In this document: in pieces, positions 31,591 to 41,409 of the stretch | How positions within the stretch are numbered: position 1 is the first letter of the stretch | How the letters are laid out: each line of letters opens with the position of its first letter | NCBI GenBank assembly: GCA_023375785.1 | Contig: SZWC01004690.1 | Span: 66,559-112,604 of the forward strand | From: Penium margaritaceum | Taxonomy: Eukaryota; Streptophyta; Zygnematophyceae; Desmidiales; Peniaceae | Reading direction: 5' to 3' | Length of the DNA: 46,046 nucleotides | Notes under the pieces: generated by a model | Databases searched by the model: none | Told to the model about the DNA's origin: nothing | Seen by the model: only the letters and a program-made list of their open reading frames with translations | Made by a program: the position numbers and the translations under genes

Positions 31591-32265
31591 TGTTGGTTTG
31601 TGTGGTTTCCACCCGTCACGAGCGAAGACTGTGGCCATTATCCGTATACCCTACACTAGTGGTATGGAGCAGCATTACAAGAGAGCACGTTGACATGATC
31701 CCTGATGCGGATGCAGCTAGCGCCGAAGCACCGACGACTGGTGGCTCCATGCACCAGCAGTTGCCAAACGGTTGCCACAACATCACGAGTGCTTGCCGGG
31801 GTCCTTTGTGATTTTGCTGCAGACTCTAGAGTTTTCTCGATGGACTAGCCCTCTAGCCCGATTTGCATGTTTCACATTGTCTGTCCATCAATCAATGCTG
31901 GACTAGTGCGTGTGACCAGTCGTAGCGTCTGGCTCAAGATTCTGCATTGTTAGGTTTAGACGGTAATGCGTTTGGATACCTGTGTGTAGATTTATGGCCA
32001 AAATAGTGGATTTGGGTCAGCTTTAGGACATACTGACAATGTCACGTGCATCACTTGTCCAGTGTCGCGGCAGCTATTCATGCTGTATGCTTGTTAGTTG
32101 TCATCTCTCTCTGCAATTATATTCAATTTGAGTTTCCCAACACTCTGTATGTGTCTCTTCCCAGACCCTTGCAGATTCGTGCATGACTTGTGACCTTCAT
32201 CACACACTTAGCGCTGACGCTTAGTTAAGTGGAAAGTGGTTAGGAAGGTTCCAGGAAGTTTCTCA
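31591..32265 (+). repeat. 3' LTR of LARD-like element
   Basis: From TGTTGG to TTTCTCA. Only 31781-32265 has a partner in the left LTR. The left boundary is inferred from the PPT and the TG start; it could instead lie at 31170. Confidence 0.65.
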
Positions 32266-32553
32266 CTCACATCTTTACCGTCGATTCTCAAAGACCCCGA
32301 CTTCTCGACGAACCTTCTTGAATCCGACCACTCACGGCATGACTCCGCACACATCGCTCGACAATCAACCCAACGACCCTGAGTATGCCTCATTTGTAAC
32401 TCGACTCTTTTGTATATATGTTTGATCATTTCGACTCTTGTCATCAAGTACACTTGTCGCTAATTATAAATTGCTCAAGTGTCCCAAATTGTAAATCGTG
32501 TTTTGCCTTGCAAATTCTATAATTTCACCATCTATGCTCTGTTTGGCATAACA
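32266..32553 (+). repeat. LTR C (Gypsy-2 3' LTR, 5' part missing)
   Basis: Begins inside the LTR at CTCACATCTTTACCG, as at about 20620 of LTR A, and ends TTTGGCATAACA. It is followed by CACTC, the same five bases that precede LTR B. Confidence 0.82.
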
Positions 32554-32690
32554 CACTCAATAGTTGTCATTGAATTACACTTATTGTTTTATAAAACTTA
32601 TCCATTTGTCCCAATTCTCGAATTGTTTTTTTTCTTGCACCTCATGCCTATGGACCACTTTTTTTTTGCTTGGTGTTGCAGTGAATGGGG
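32554..32690 (+). repeat. LTR D, right fragment
   Basis: Starts with the CACTC TSD. It continues the older LTR (TTGTCATTGAATTACACTTA ... TTGTCCCAATTCT versus CTTGTCATCGAAGTACACTTA ... GTGTCCCAAATTCT in LTR A). Its end near 32690 is vague. Confidence 0.6.
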
Positions 32691-32958
32691 CAAAGTGTTT
32701 TGAAAACGAGGGATAGGATTAACGTATTCAAAGCTGGATAGATGGGTTTATTTTTTCCGAAATTGTGGTGGAAAGGGAGTCACGATTTTGCAAATAGGTT
32801 GGATAAGCATATGGGTTACCATACGAGATACCTGAATAGTACAAATATAAAACTGATTCGCCCGTCGTCCGGCGAAAAAAAAAAAAACTTAACTACCCAT
32901 CAGCCGCCGCTACCGCCATGCTAGTAACAAAGAAAACAGACAAAACTGCATGGCGATA

Positions 32959-33051
32959 TCGCATGCCATGCATTGACGAGGCATGGCATGCGACGCCCTC
33001 CGCTAGTATTACAAACCCATTCCTTGAAGGGTTTGTGATACTAGCGGTGGG
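32959..33051. repeat. Two adjacent hairpins
   Basis: Hairpin 1 (32959-32993): a perfect 13-bp stem with a 9-base loop. Hairpin 2 (32996-33051): core stem of 18 bp at 33001-33018 with 33029-33046, one G-T pair, a 10-base loop, and a few more outer pairs. It could be a foldback transposon relic or a small-RNA precursor; unproven. Confidence 0.85.
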
Positions 33052-33098
33052 AGGTTTGTTTAGAGTTTGAGGGGAATTCAAGACTCCCCATGCGTTGA

Positions 33099-33103
33099 AA
33101 GGG
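33099..33103. repeat. Copia-2 target-site duplication, left
   Basis: AAGGG; partner at 42028-42032. Confidence 0.88.
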
Positions 33104-33728
33104 TGTAGGCTGCCGCAGTTGCTAGGATAGGCAAGTAGGCAGGCATGAGAGTGAAGCCATGGATCGGGTGGGGACAAGCTCACTTAGTGGAAGAGAGAGT
33201 AAGGACAATCAAACAAGTGAGTGAGTGAGGAGCGAGCAAAGTGGTAAGTGCCGGTTGACCGGGGCACCCACGCAAGGCTCTCGACGCGGGACCCGGACGC
33301 CACCCAGGGATTGAACCCGACCCTGGAGTGTGAGTGCTCCAGGCGGTTTCTCACACGCCGACACAAACCAGACGTGTGGTCCGGAGGGATCAGCAACCCG
33401 GCTCACTAGGCTGAAAACATACAAGGGTGTGAGAAATCACACACATCACGAATGTATGTGGTACATGCACTCCAATAAGGGTGTGTCCCATCCTAGAATG
33501 CAACAGTGTGCACCATCACTACAATTTGGCTCTCCATAAGATTGGTCTTGGTGCTGTTGCCACCACTTGAGGACTTGATGGTGTTGCCACAATTGTGTGC
33601 TCCATGTTGCGTCACAGCTTTGCACCAGAGAGCTTTTCGTCCAAATCAGCCACCTGCAGTGATGATATGTGTGTGCGTGTGTAGAGTCAAGAGGTCACTT
33701 GCATGTGTCGTCATTATCATAACCAACA
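33104..33728 (-). repeat. Copia-2 3' LTR
   Basis: 625 bases. On the minus strand it starts TGTTGGTTATG and ends CAGCCTACA. It aligns throughout with 41410-42027. Confidence 0.92.
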
Positions 33729-33735
33729 CTCCCCC
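33729..33735 (-). promoter_or_regulatory. Copia-2 polypurine tract
   Basis: GGGGGAG on the minus strand, directly before the TGTTGG LTR start. Confidence 0.88.
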
Positions 33736-33879
33736 ATGACCCACAGACAAACATCCCACACACACATAGGATAAATAGCACATCACAAGATGAAGAAGCG
33801 CACAGATCAACTAGGGGCATCACGAGAGCGCAGTAGGCCAACAACATGCACACCAGCCTTGAACATGCCACTGCTCAAA

Positions 33880-34376
33880 GCTTTGGTGAGAAAGTCTGCT
33901 CGCTGCTAACGAGTATCGACCCAAACAACCTGAACTTCTCCGGCAGCGATGCGCTCACGTATAAAGTGATACTCAATGTTGATGTGTTTTGTGCAAGAAT
34001 GATGCATGCCATCGTGCTCGGCGATTGCTTTTGCACTTTGGTTGTCACGGCGTAAAGTGATGCAGCGAATGGGAAAACACAACTCTTGCAGCAGGCGAGA
34101 CAACCACACACACTCACACGTACCTGCGCCAAGTGCCACGTACTTTGCCTCACTGGAGTTCCGAGCAACGCATTCCTGTTTTCCACTCTTCTAAGAGACA
34201 ACATTCCTACCGACAAGAAAGATATAACTGGTGCGACTACGAGTATCTGTGTTATGCCCCTAGTCACTATCGGTTTATCCGTCGACGACCACAGAGGGCT
34301 CAGCACGGTAACATAGTCCCACGAGTGCAGTGGACAGTGTGTAGCAGACAACATGCAGTGTTGCCTTGAGATGTTT
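33880..34376 (-). pseudogene. pol: Copia-2 RNase H remnant
   Basis: On the minus strand, frames read DSD, a stop, GHNTDTRSRTSYIFLVG, then SGKQECVARNSSEAKYVALG, LRRDNQSAKAIAEH and HINIEYHFIRE. These are the copia RNase H blocks with acidic residues in DSD, SEAKY and RRDNQSA. It is separated from RT by a stop at 34377 (after FSQQPR) and frameshifts. Confidence 0.85.
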
Positions 34377-35513
34377 CTAACGAGGCTGCTGGGAGAACTG
34401 GGCAAGGAAGTTGACCAAGAAGGCAGTGTCCGCCTGAGTGGTGGTGGCAAGATACATGAGGGAGCCAACCACACTAAGGTAGTCGGTGATATCGACAATC
34501 TCCCCCAGTTGTGCTAAGTCGAGTGACTTCAGCAGGGGCTTCCTTACTGGAGTCATCGGTGTGGACGCGGTGGGGACATCAGCGAGTAGAGGGGCAAAGC
34601 GCTTCCCCAGTGTGCGTATGTATGCAGCCTCGTACACATCTAGGGTGCGATGCTGGTGGTCACGCTCGAGCTCCATCCCAAGGAACACCCGTACAGGACC
34701 TAGGTCCTTCATCTTGTATGTGGACTGCAATAGGTTCTTCACTAACTGGACAACTGCTGGACTGGTGGAGGCAATGAGCAGGTCACCAACGTAGACGAGA
34801 ATGGCCACAAATGGCTCTGAGGGAGCACTCCAACAGAGCGTCGCATCAACCGTGCTACGACGGTAGCCTTCTCGCTCAAAAGTGGAGGAGATCTCCATAT
34901 TCCAACAACGTGGCGACTGCTTGAGCCCATAAAGGGCCTTCCACAGACGCCAGACCTTGCTTGTGCCATCTGTGAACCCCGGTGGCTGGACCATGTAGAT
35001 CTCCTCATCAACCTTCCCATGCAGGAAGGCGTTGTTGACGTCCATCTGCTCCAGTTCCCAGTCGTGCTGGGCAACAAGATTTAGCAGCGCTCGGGCAGTG
35101 GTGTACCTCCTGGCCGGTGCAAAGGTCTCATCAAAGTCAATCCCAAAAATCTGGGAGAAACCCTTAGCCGTGAGGCGAGCCTTGTACGGGTCAACTCTCC
35201 CGTCGGGCTTTAGCTTGTGCCGAAGTACCCACCAAGTAGAAATTGCTTTCCGGACTGCAGGGAAATCCATGAGCTCAAAGACACCATGTTCTCGGAGGGT
35301 CGTCAGTTCCTCCTGCATTGCCTTCTCCCATAGGTCAGCATCAGCTACTTCGTGAGCCTGCCGGACAATAGCGGGCTCGGGAGGGAGAGTAGGAAGGTCT
35401 GATGCCGCAAAGCATGTGGCAACATAGCCGGCGACGGACGACTCAAGGGCACTATGGAACTCATTGGCTACAAGAGCATAGCCGACTGCTGAGTTGGGGT
35501 GCACGACGCCCAC
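34377..35513 (-). pseudogene. pol: Copia-2 reverse transcriptase domain
   Basis: 378 open codons. The RT (residues about 60-340) has WEKAMQEEL, KARLTAKGFSQ, the first catalytic Asp in EQMDVNNAFLHG, and WKALYGLKQSPRCW. At residues 231-234 the YVDD box reads YVGD, so one essential Asp is lost. The start of RNase H linkage (YLSVVGSLMYLA) is present before the stop. The upstream Met is not the native start, since copia Pol is a polyprotein. Catalytically dead as it stands. Confidence 0.92.
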
Positions 35514-36640
35514 GGAAAGACCAAGTGCATCAAGGCGAGTGGGGTAGACTGAGGTCCCAACAATGGAGGACGACGCACTGGAACGGGTGACTTGCTCTTA
35601 AGGCTTCAATGCATTGGACGGACCAACTGAGACAGACTCAGCAGATGTCACCAAGGGACATGAGCGGCCACGAGAAGACTGAGAGGACTGTGCGGGCTGA
35701 AGAGCACCTAGTCTCCCCCCACGTGTGTAGGGCTCAGGGTCAGGGATCTGAGATGCTTCACCTCATGTAATGTCAACCATTGGAGGTGACTACTGAGGTG
35801 ACTCAGGGGATGAGTTGTGCATAGAATGCATTGGGGACTGTGTGTGAGTGGGTGCCGAGTCTAAGGACTTAGGACTTCTAGCGGATGGCTGGGATGACAC
35901 AGCAACCGGGCAAGGCATAGAGGCATCCGACTCAAACGAGGTACGAGAGGACAAGGACTCCGCGGATGAGTCCTCCTCCTCGCTGTCCGTGTGAGAGACA
36001 TGCAGGACACTAGGGGACGCTGAGGAGGTAGAATGAGAAGATGGCACTTGGAGATCGGAGGTGAGACCAGACAGACCCCCCCCCCAAGCNGGGCAAGGCA
36101 TAGAGGCATCCGACTCAAACGAGGTACGAGAGGACAAGGACTCCGCGGATGAGTCCTCCTCCTCGCTGTCCGTGTGAGAGACATGCAGGACACTAGGGGA
36201 CGCTGAGGAGGTAGAATGAGAAGATGGCACTTGGAGATCGGAGGTGAGACCAGACAGACCCCCCCCCCCAAGCCAACGAAGCAAGGAGAGAGAGGAGGGA
36301 GGAGGGACATGGGACAGGTCACAAGGGAAGACATCCTCGAAGAACAATGCATTGCGAGACTCAATGATGTGAGAGCGGTCAGGGTCCCAGAATCGCCACG
36401 CTTTGGACAGTGCTGAGACACCGAGAAAGATACAGAGACGGGCATGAGGAAAGGCTTGCTGTTGCAAAAGTCCTCATGTAGCCAGACAGCAACAACGCAA
36501 CCCCAGACACGGGCGAGGCAAAGGTCGGCACGACGACCGTACCATCGCTCAAAGGGCGAGGGAGGGGACCGTGAGGAACATGGTTCCACACCCAGGTCAT
36601 GTAGGACATGGCCTCGAACGAGAAGACAGGCAAAAGGGAG
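35514..36640 (-). pseudogene. pol: Copia-2 integrase C-terminal region and linker
   Basis: On the minus strand: PFERWYGRRADLCLARVWGC (about 36530-36480), then in another frame RLCIFLGVSALSKAWRFWDP and ESRNALFFED, the conserved copia segment after the integrase core. A Ser/Glu-rich disordered linker (TDSEEEDSSAES) follows. The linker appears twice because of the N at 36090. Several frame changes. Confidence 0.82.
35908..36272. other. Single-N join with duplicated flanks (assembly artefact 3)
   Basis: N at 36090. The 182 bases before it (35908-36089) recur after it, differing mainly by one base in a C-run of 10 versus 11. A homopolymer probably stopped the assembler from merging the overlap. 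Confidence 0.9.
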
Positions 36641-37203
36641 GATTCAGTGAGGAAGATACGGACACCGTCAGCAAGAGTACGGTTCTAGCCTTCAGTGACA
36701 CCATTCTGCTGGGGGGTGTAAGGGGCAGAGGGCTCCATACACACTCTACGAGAGGTCAAGAAACGGGCAGTGGGACCCATGAATTCCCCCCCCCCACGGT
36801 CACAGCAAAATACTTTCAAGCGGCGTCCACAGGCCAGTTCGGCCTATGGGAGCCAAGACTCTACAGTGGGACAGACATCACTCTTTTGCCGAAGGGCGAA
36901 GACAAAGCGCATGCGGGAGAAATCATCAGTAAGACAGAGAACATAGCGACCAACCCCCCCGAGAGCATCATGGGCGAGGGGGTCCATGACGTCGGCATGT
37001 AGAAGATCGAGGGGGTGAGACGTGCGGGACTCTGAAGTGGAGAACGGAGACCGATGTATTTTTCCCTGAGCACAGTCGAGACAGTTGGTGGGACAAGGGA
37101 CAGGAAACGTGCCGGCGTCGAGGCCATGAGCGAGTTTGTCCCTGAGCAAACTGTCAACAGCAACGGTGTGAATGTGGCAGAGGCGGCGATGAAGCATCTG
37201 TGT

Positions 37204-37249
<46 letters not shown>

Positions 37250-37514
37250 ACGCGACATGAACAAGTGCGGCAGTGGCAGGATGAGGCACAAACAAGGGTA
37301 CGCGGAACAAGCGGTCACAACGAGTGCCACGCAGTAGGACACGGCCAGTGGTGCAATGCAGCACAGAAGGAATGCCGCGGCTGGAGGAGAAGTCAATGCC
37401 CTGATCGTCGAGAGTTGTAACAAAGAGGAGACTGAGCTTAAGAGCGGGAACATACAAGACATCTGGCAGGAAGAGCTCCCCTCCAAGGGCTAACAAAACG
37501 CACAACTCCAACAC
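36641..37514 (-). pseudogene. pol: Copia-2 pre-integrase zinc domain and integrase core
   Basis: On the minus strand: LPDVLYVPALKLSLL (end of protease/linker), then MLHRRLCHIH ... CLDCAQGK (HHCC zinc domain), then the core with the first catalytic Asp in LLHADVMDP, TDDFSRMRFVF, a second Asp in CDRGGGEF (beside a G10 homopolymer at about 36787-36796), and the Glu in TPQQNGVTEG, followed by an in-frame TAG. A (GA)n tract at 37209-37248 splits the region, giving Ser-Leu repeats. Confidence 0.86.
37209..37248. repeat. (GA)n microsatellite inside Copia-2 pol
   Basis: About 20 GA units just upstream (in gene sense) of the HHCC codons. It separates two frames and was probably expanded after insertion. 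Confidence 0.95.
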
Positions 37515-38301
37515 CTTGAAGAGGCAAGAGCTGACTAGAGCCGGTACAGAAAAAACACATAGATCCGACGGGGCCCAAAGAGACGAATGAGGACCGACAG
37601 GACGTCATGTGGTGAGTGGCTCCTGAATCATGGATCAAGAAGCCACCAGACACACGGACAGAAGCAGGGTCACGGCTGACAACGGCAATGGTAGAGTGAG
37701 GAGGGAGGTGCTGACCACAGGCTACGAGGCAACGAGGTAAGCTATAGGACTGCCAGTGCTCAATCCACGGAACATCAACGGGGGAACATCCTTGAACATG
37801 ACCAGAAGACGCACCACAGAGCAATGCATCGACAGCACACGCAAGTGTCCCCGTACCCGAACGCACACTCTCACCTCCCTGATCACGGAGGTGTCGATGA
37901 TGGACGACATGGGGGAGATCCAAGTCCAACTGGCGCTCATCGTTAGAAGGGCTAGTAATGATGACACCAGAGGAGGTGCGCTGAGACGGGGCAGAGGAGG
38001 ACGCCCAATGATGGCGCCTGTAGTATCCGGAGGGAGGGCCAAAGTAGACAGGGTCCCCAAACCCAGATGGCCAACCCCAGGGAGGGGATTGAGTCAGGGT
38101 GGTGTTATGGGTAGCAGCTGGTGGTGAAGGAGGAGTGTTGCGGCCAAAAAGAGCCGTGGAGGTGGAGGAGCAAGAGGACCCACTCCCAGAACCTGATGAG
38201 CGTGCCCAGTGAGCACACATCGCTGAAGCAAGGCGGGCTTCATCGGGAGGAGCTGGACACTTGGGAGCGGCGTGCCCTCTAGCACCACAGTTCCAAGACA
38301 T
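37515..38301 (-). pseudogene. pol: Copia-2 zinc knuckle and protease
   Basis: Open on the minus strand from 38301. It begins with SWNCGARGHAAPKC, a CX2CX4HX4C nucleocapsid knuckle whose first Cys is Ser. A Ser/Gly-rich linker follows, then the protease active site GGFLIHDSGATHHMTS (D-S-G-A intact). Frames continue to 37438. Protease cleaves the polyprotein in the particle. Confidence 0.87.
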
Positions 38302-38594
38302 GATGGTGTTGGATGAGGAAGATGCGGAAGCAGTAGTGTAAGCGCCACGACCTTTACCGCCTCCCCCTCGCCTCTTCCCAGCAGAAGAACCTCCACGGTC
38401 TTTGCTTTGCCACGACCGGTATACTGACCACCCCTTAGGGAAGCAAGAGAGGTCGCGGTCGGGCCGGCGGATGTGGCTGAGGATGATGTGGAGGTATATG
38501 AGGATGATGAGGAGGGGAGTGCCGTAGTGGCTACTGCAACGACGGCACGATCAATGCGCTTGTTCTGCAGGGAGCTCCACTAGTCAGTCAGGCA
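38302..38594 (-). pseudogene. gag: Copia-2 Gag C-terminal linker
   Basis: Ser/Thr-rich then Gly/Arg-rich (RGGQYTGRG ... GGGGKGRG) between the capsid-like part and the knuckle. A frameshift near 38400 and a stop near 38580 break the connection. Confidence 0.6.
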
Positions 38595-39542
38595 CTAGGA
38601 GGTGAATTCCCACAAGGCGTTGATGTTGGGGGGTGCATCTGCAGGAACGAGGATGGCCGCCAAGCGTTCAAGTTCAGTGGCCTTGACCTCCCTGAAGATG
38701 TCGTTGAGTTCCGGGATGAGGACGTTGACAATGGAGAGAACAGCAAGGAGCTGTCCAGGGGCCGCTTTGCCAAGATTGTGCAGCAAGTACAGGCTGCGGG
38801 CCCAGTAGGCGTCAACAGTCTCATCAACACGCATGGAGAGTGTGTTGAACTGGACAGTGAGAACACTCTGGGTTGCATGCCCAGTCAGTGCCGTGCGACG
38901 CTTGATCAATGCATAAGCGCCGACACGGTCAGCAGGCGTGCAACGTGTAGTATCGGCGTTATAGGACCCTATCTCATATGTGAGGTCATCGGGTCCGGCC
39001 CTGATGAGTGCACCAACAGCGCGAGCGGTCTCAACAGCAACGGGCACAAATGGGGGGTCAACAAATGCGTTGGGTTCATGGTAGTACCCCCACAGTTGTT
39101 CCCCCTGGGCCCAGACACTGAAGCGGACCTCCCAAGAATGGAAGGTGAGGTTGGACGTGAAATGAGGTGGAGTAGAGTTAACGTCTGGTTTGTAATGCAC
39201 TGAAGGTGCAAATGCTTTTGTGGCAGCTACACATGCGGTGGCTGCGGCTGCAAGTGGGTCAGAAGATGAGGAGCCAGTGGCTGTGGGTGCGGAAGCGGGT
39301 GAGGTGGAGAATGCAGCAGCGATGCCGCCAGCACTAGTTGTAGAAGGGGTGCTGCGCAGTGTGGGCTGGAGGCGATTGATGTCAAGTTCCGCAATGTGAT
39401 GTGCAAAGGTGTCCTGGTCTGCTTGCTCAATGCGGAGTCTGTCTTCAGCAGCGCGCTGTGTTGCGAGGGCAGCTTTCAGTGCAGTGCCCTCACGCTGCAA
39501 CTCCACTTGCAGTACGGCGTATTGATCATTGTCGATTGGCAT
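38595..39542 (-). pseudogene. gag: Copia-2 gag, capsid-like part
   Basis: About 315 open codons from a start MPIDNDQYAV at 39542. I prefer this to the earlier Met at 39716 because what precedes it looks non-coding. It has an N-terminal coiled-coil (LQVELQREGTALKAALATQRAA), an Ala/Ser linker, then a copia capsid-like domain (FTSNLTFHSWEVRFSVWA, then YALIKRRTALTGHATQ and VDETVDAYWARSLYLL). It matches the UBN2/Retrotran_gag type in feel. The ORF itself is intact, but the downstream Pol is not. Confidence 0.8.
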
Positions 39543-41396
39543 GATGCCAAAGATGCGACTTCGCCAAAAAAAATGGCAGAGTTTCCCTTTCCCCAATGGG
39601 CTTGGGAAATGTGTGATGAGTGTGCCGAATGACTGTTGCAAGACAATAACCTGAACGCACAAGGACACCAACACAGGAAAGGCAGGGCAGAGGGGCAGAC
39701 CAAGCTCACCAAGCACAGCAGTGCAGAGAGAGCAGTGGTGGAAGAGCTGCTGCAGCTGACAAAGCTACAACTACAATGGTGGCCGATGCTGAGACAATGA
39801 GGCAGGCTGCCCCCGTCAGTGCAGCGATCGACAAGGTGGAGATGGCAGTAGCATTCGAGATCAGCAACTGGATGTGACGTGTTGCCAAGGAGGAGGCAGA
39901 GGTCAGTGCTGATGCCATTGCTGTGGATGCATGAATGGAGTCTACAGCACTAGAGAGCATTGTGGCAACATCACTTGTTGTTGAAGCGACTGCGCCTGCT
40001 CTGGCAGCAACATGGGTGACGACGTTGACAACGGCGGCTGCTAAGGGACCGTGGTCAGCTACTGCTGCTGTGTATGTATCAATGGTTGTGCCAGCTGCGG
40101 TACTAGCTGGTGCATGTGCAGTACATGCAGAGGCGGTGAAAGTAGAAGCAACAACATCATTGGAAACAATAGCAGCCTGCAGAGTTGTCAGAATGTCAGG
40201 GGATGGAGTAGAGATTGACCATGCAGATGATCCAACAGGAGATGCAGCCCGACGAGGAGGAAATGCCCAAGGTGCTGCTGCAGCAAGGGATGGTGCTACT
40301 CCAAGATGGACAGCGTGACGTTGCTACTGACGAGTCCTATGGGCAACAGGTGGGCTTACCGGTGACTGGAGAGGTCCGCGTTCATGTGGTGGTGCCGTGA
40401 GCGGTTCGTTCTGTGCCGTTGGCGAGTCGTCGCCGGGGGACTGACAGTGGGCCGCGTAGTCCCCTGCGTCCTCCCTCTCATAATAGTCGGCCGGATCGTA
40501 GTCCTCCCCGGGGTAGTACCCCAGACTGCTGGGGCAAACTCTTGACCACACCTCCCGTTCTGCCCTCTTCTCGTAATACGCTATCTCGTCGCCGATACGG
40601 CAACACTCACGGGCAGCCGTGGGTGACGTGGGGATGGGCTCTGCCATCGGAGGGGAAGCCATGGTGTTGAACACTCGGCTACCGAGCAGGAAGCCTGAGA
40701 CGATGGGATTGAACCAAGGTGGTGAGGCAGCTGCTGCGGCTCAAGTCCGAGAGAGGACTGTGCATTGTGCGGGCATGAGAGGGGCGAGTCAAGGCAGGTG
40801 AGAAGTGCAGGTGCTGGTGCTGCCAAGAGGCAGCGAGTGAGGTGCCCGGGGTGTACTCAACGAGTAGAGCCAGGCAGAGCTCAGTTGACGAGAGAGAGAG
40901 AGAGAAGAGAGGAGGATGTCAGCGGTGAGTTGGTGACGCCGTGGATGCCACGGTGGAAGTACAGCGTGAGCCCCCCCCCCTTCGTCCCTCCCCCGCTTAA
41001 CGTGGATCGAGGGTGCGGTGCAAGGAGGCTGAAGGACAAGGATGCGGCTGCCGGGGAGCGAGGACGCTAGCAAAAACCACAACGTGGTCAATGCTCGTGC
41101 TGGGGCCGAGAAGAGGCAGAGCCTACGACTGCACAGTTTCCGTTCACCACGAGAGTTGTGGGTGCACCGGGTGATGCGACGGGACATAATACGTGCACGT
41201 GAATGCTAAATGGCGAGGGCTGCGCACGTGACTACAACGTGGTCCAAGTGTGCGAGGATGCCGAAGAAGGGCCCAGGGGACGACTGTCGTTGAAAGGTGA
41301 CACCGTCGCACGAAGTGGACCTGGGCGGGATCACCCGCACATTAAGAGTGGCCCAATGAGGCCTCAAAAGCGTAGCAAGGAGGGATGTTCCCTCCT
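39543..41396 (-). other. Copia-2 long leader
   Basis: About 1.85 kb between PBS and gag, unusually long for copia. It contains one possible ORF (40324-40674) and otherwise Ala/Thr-biased low-complexity frames; nothing else is recognised. Confidence 0.6.
40324..40674 (-). CDS. Possible leader ORF of Copia-2, 116 aa
   Basis: MASPPMAEPIPTSP-type start, then a charged middle with Tyr/Asp/Glu (YYPGEDYDPADYYERED) and a Pro-rich end. Not recognised. Composition (acidic, Tyr-rich, no hydrophobic core) suggests a disordered peptide if translated. It could equally be chance in GC-rich DNA. Confidence 0.25.
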   Translation of the reverse strand: MFNTMASPPMAEPIPTSPTAARECCRIGDEIAYYEKRAEREVWSRVCPSSLGYYPGEDYDPADYYEREDAGDYAAHCQSPGDDSPTAQNEPLTAPPHERGPLQSPVSPPVAHRTRQ

Positions 41397-41408
41397 GCTC
41401 TGATACCA
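41397..41408 (-). promoter_or_regulatory. Copia-2 primer binding site
   Basis: On the minus strand TGGTATCAGAGC, an exact match to the complement of the initiator tRNA-Met 3' end, next to the 5' LTR end. Confidence 0.95.
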
Positions 41409-41409
41409 G

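Larger units (their letters stand above)
25429..32265 (+). mobile_element. Non-autonomous LTR element (LARD-like) with private ORF
   Basis: Related direct repeats at 25429-27177 (interrupted by hAT-2) and 31790-32265 (within the 3' LTR). The left one is followed at once by a tRNA-Met primer site. The interior encodes no protease, RT or integrase but a long decayed ORF with internal repeats. I infer an LTR retrotransposon that borrowed enzymes from another element. Its left LTR lacks the 5' part, and no TSD is found, consistent with a deletion that also removed the end of Gypsy-2. Confidence 0.72.
21034..32553 (+). mobile_element. Gypsy-2, chromovirus-type element with nested insertions
   Basis: LTR B (21034-21618), PBS, gag, protease, RT, RNase H and the start of integrase (to about 25428), then a nested non-autonomous LTR element (25429-32265), then LTR C (32266-32553, 5' part missing). 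CACTC flanks both ends (21029-21033, 32554-32558). The integrase core, chromodomain and part of the 3' LTR are missing at the nested junction, implying a deletion. Confidence 0.8.
32691..33103. other. Unclassified flank with foldbacks
   Basis: No gene seen. It holds two strong hairpins (32959-33051), an A-run near 32875 and AT-rich sequence. It ends with AAGGG (33099-33103), the Copia-2 TSD. Confidence 0.6.

Noticed and set aside
34486..35355. Plus-strand frames opposite Copia-2 RT
   Set aside because: Antisense shadows of a well-supported RT domain.
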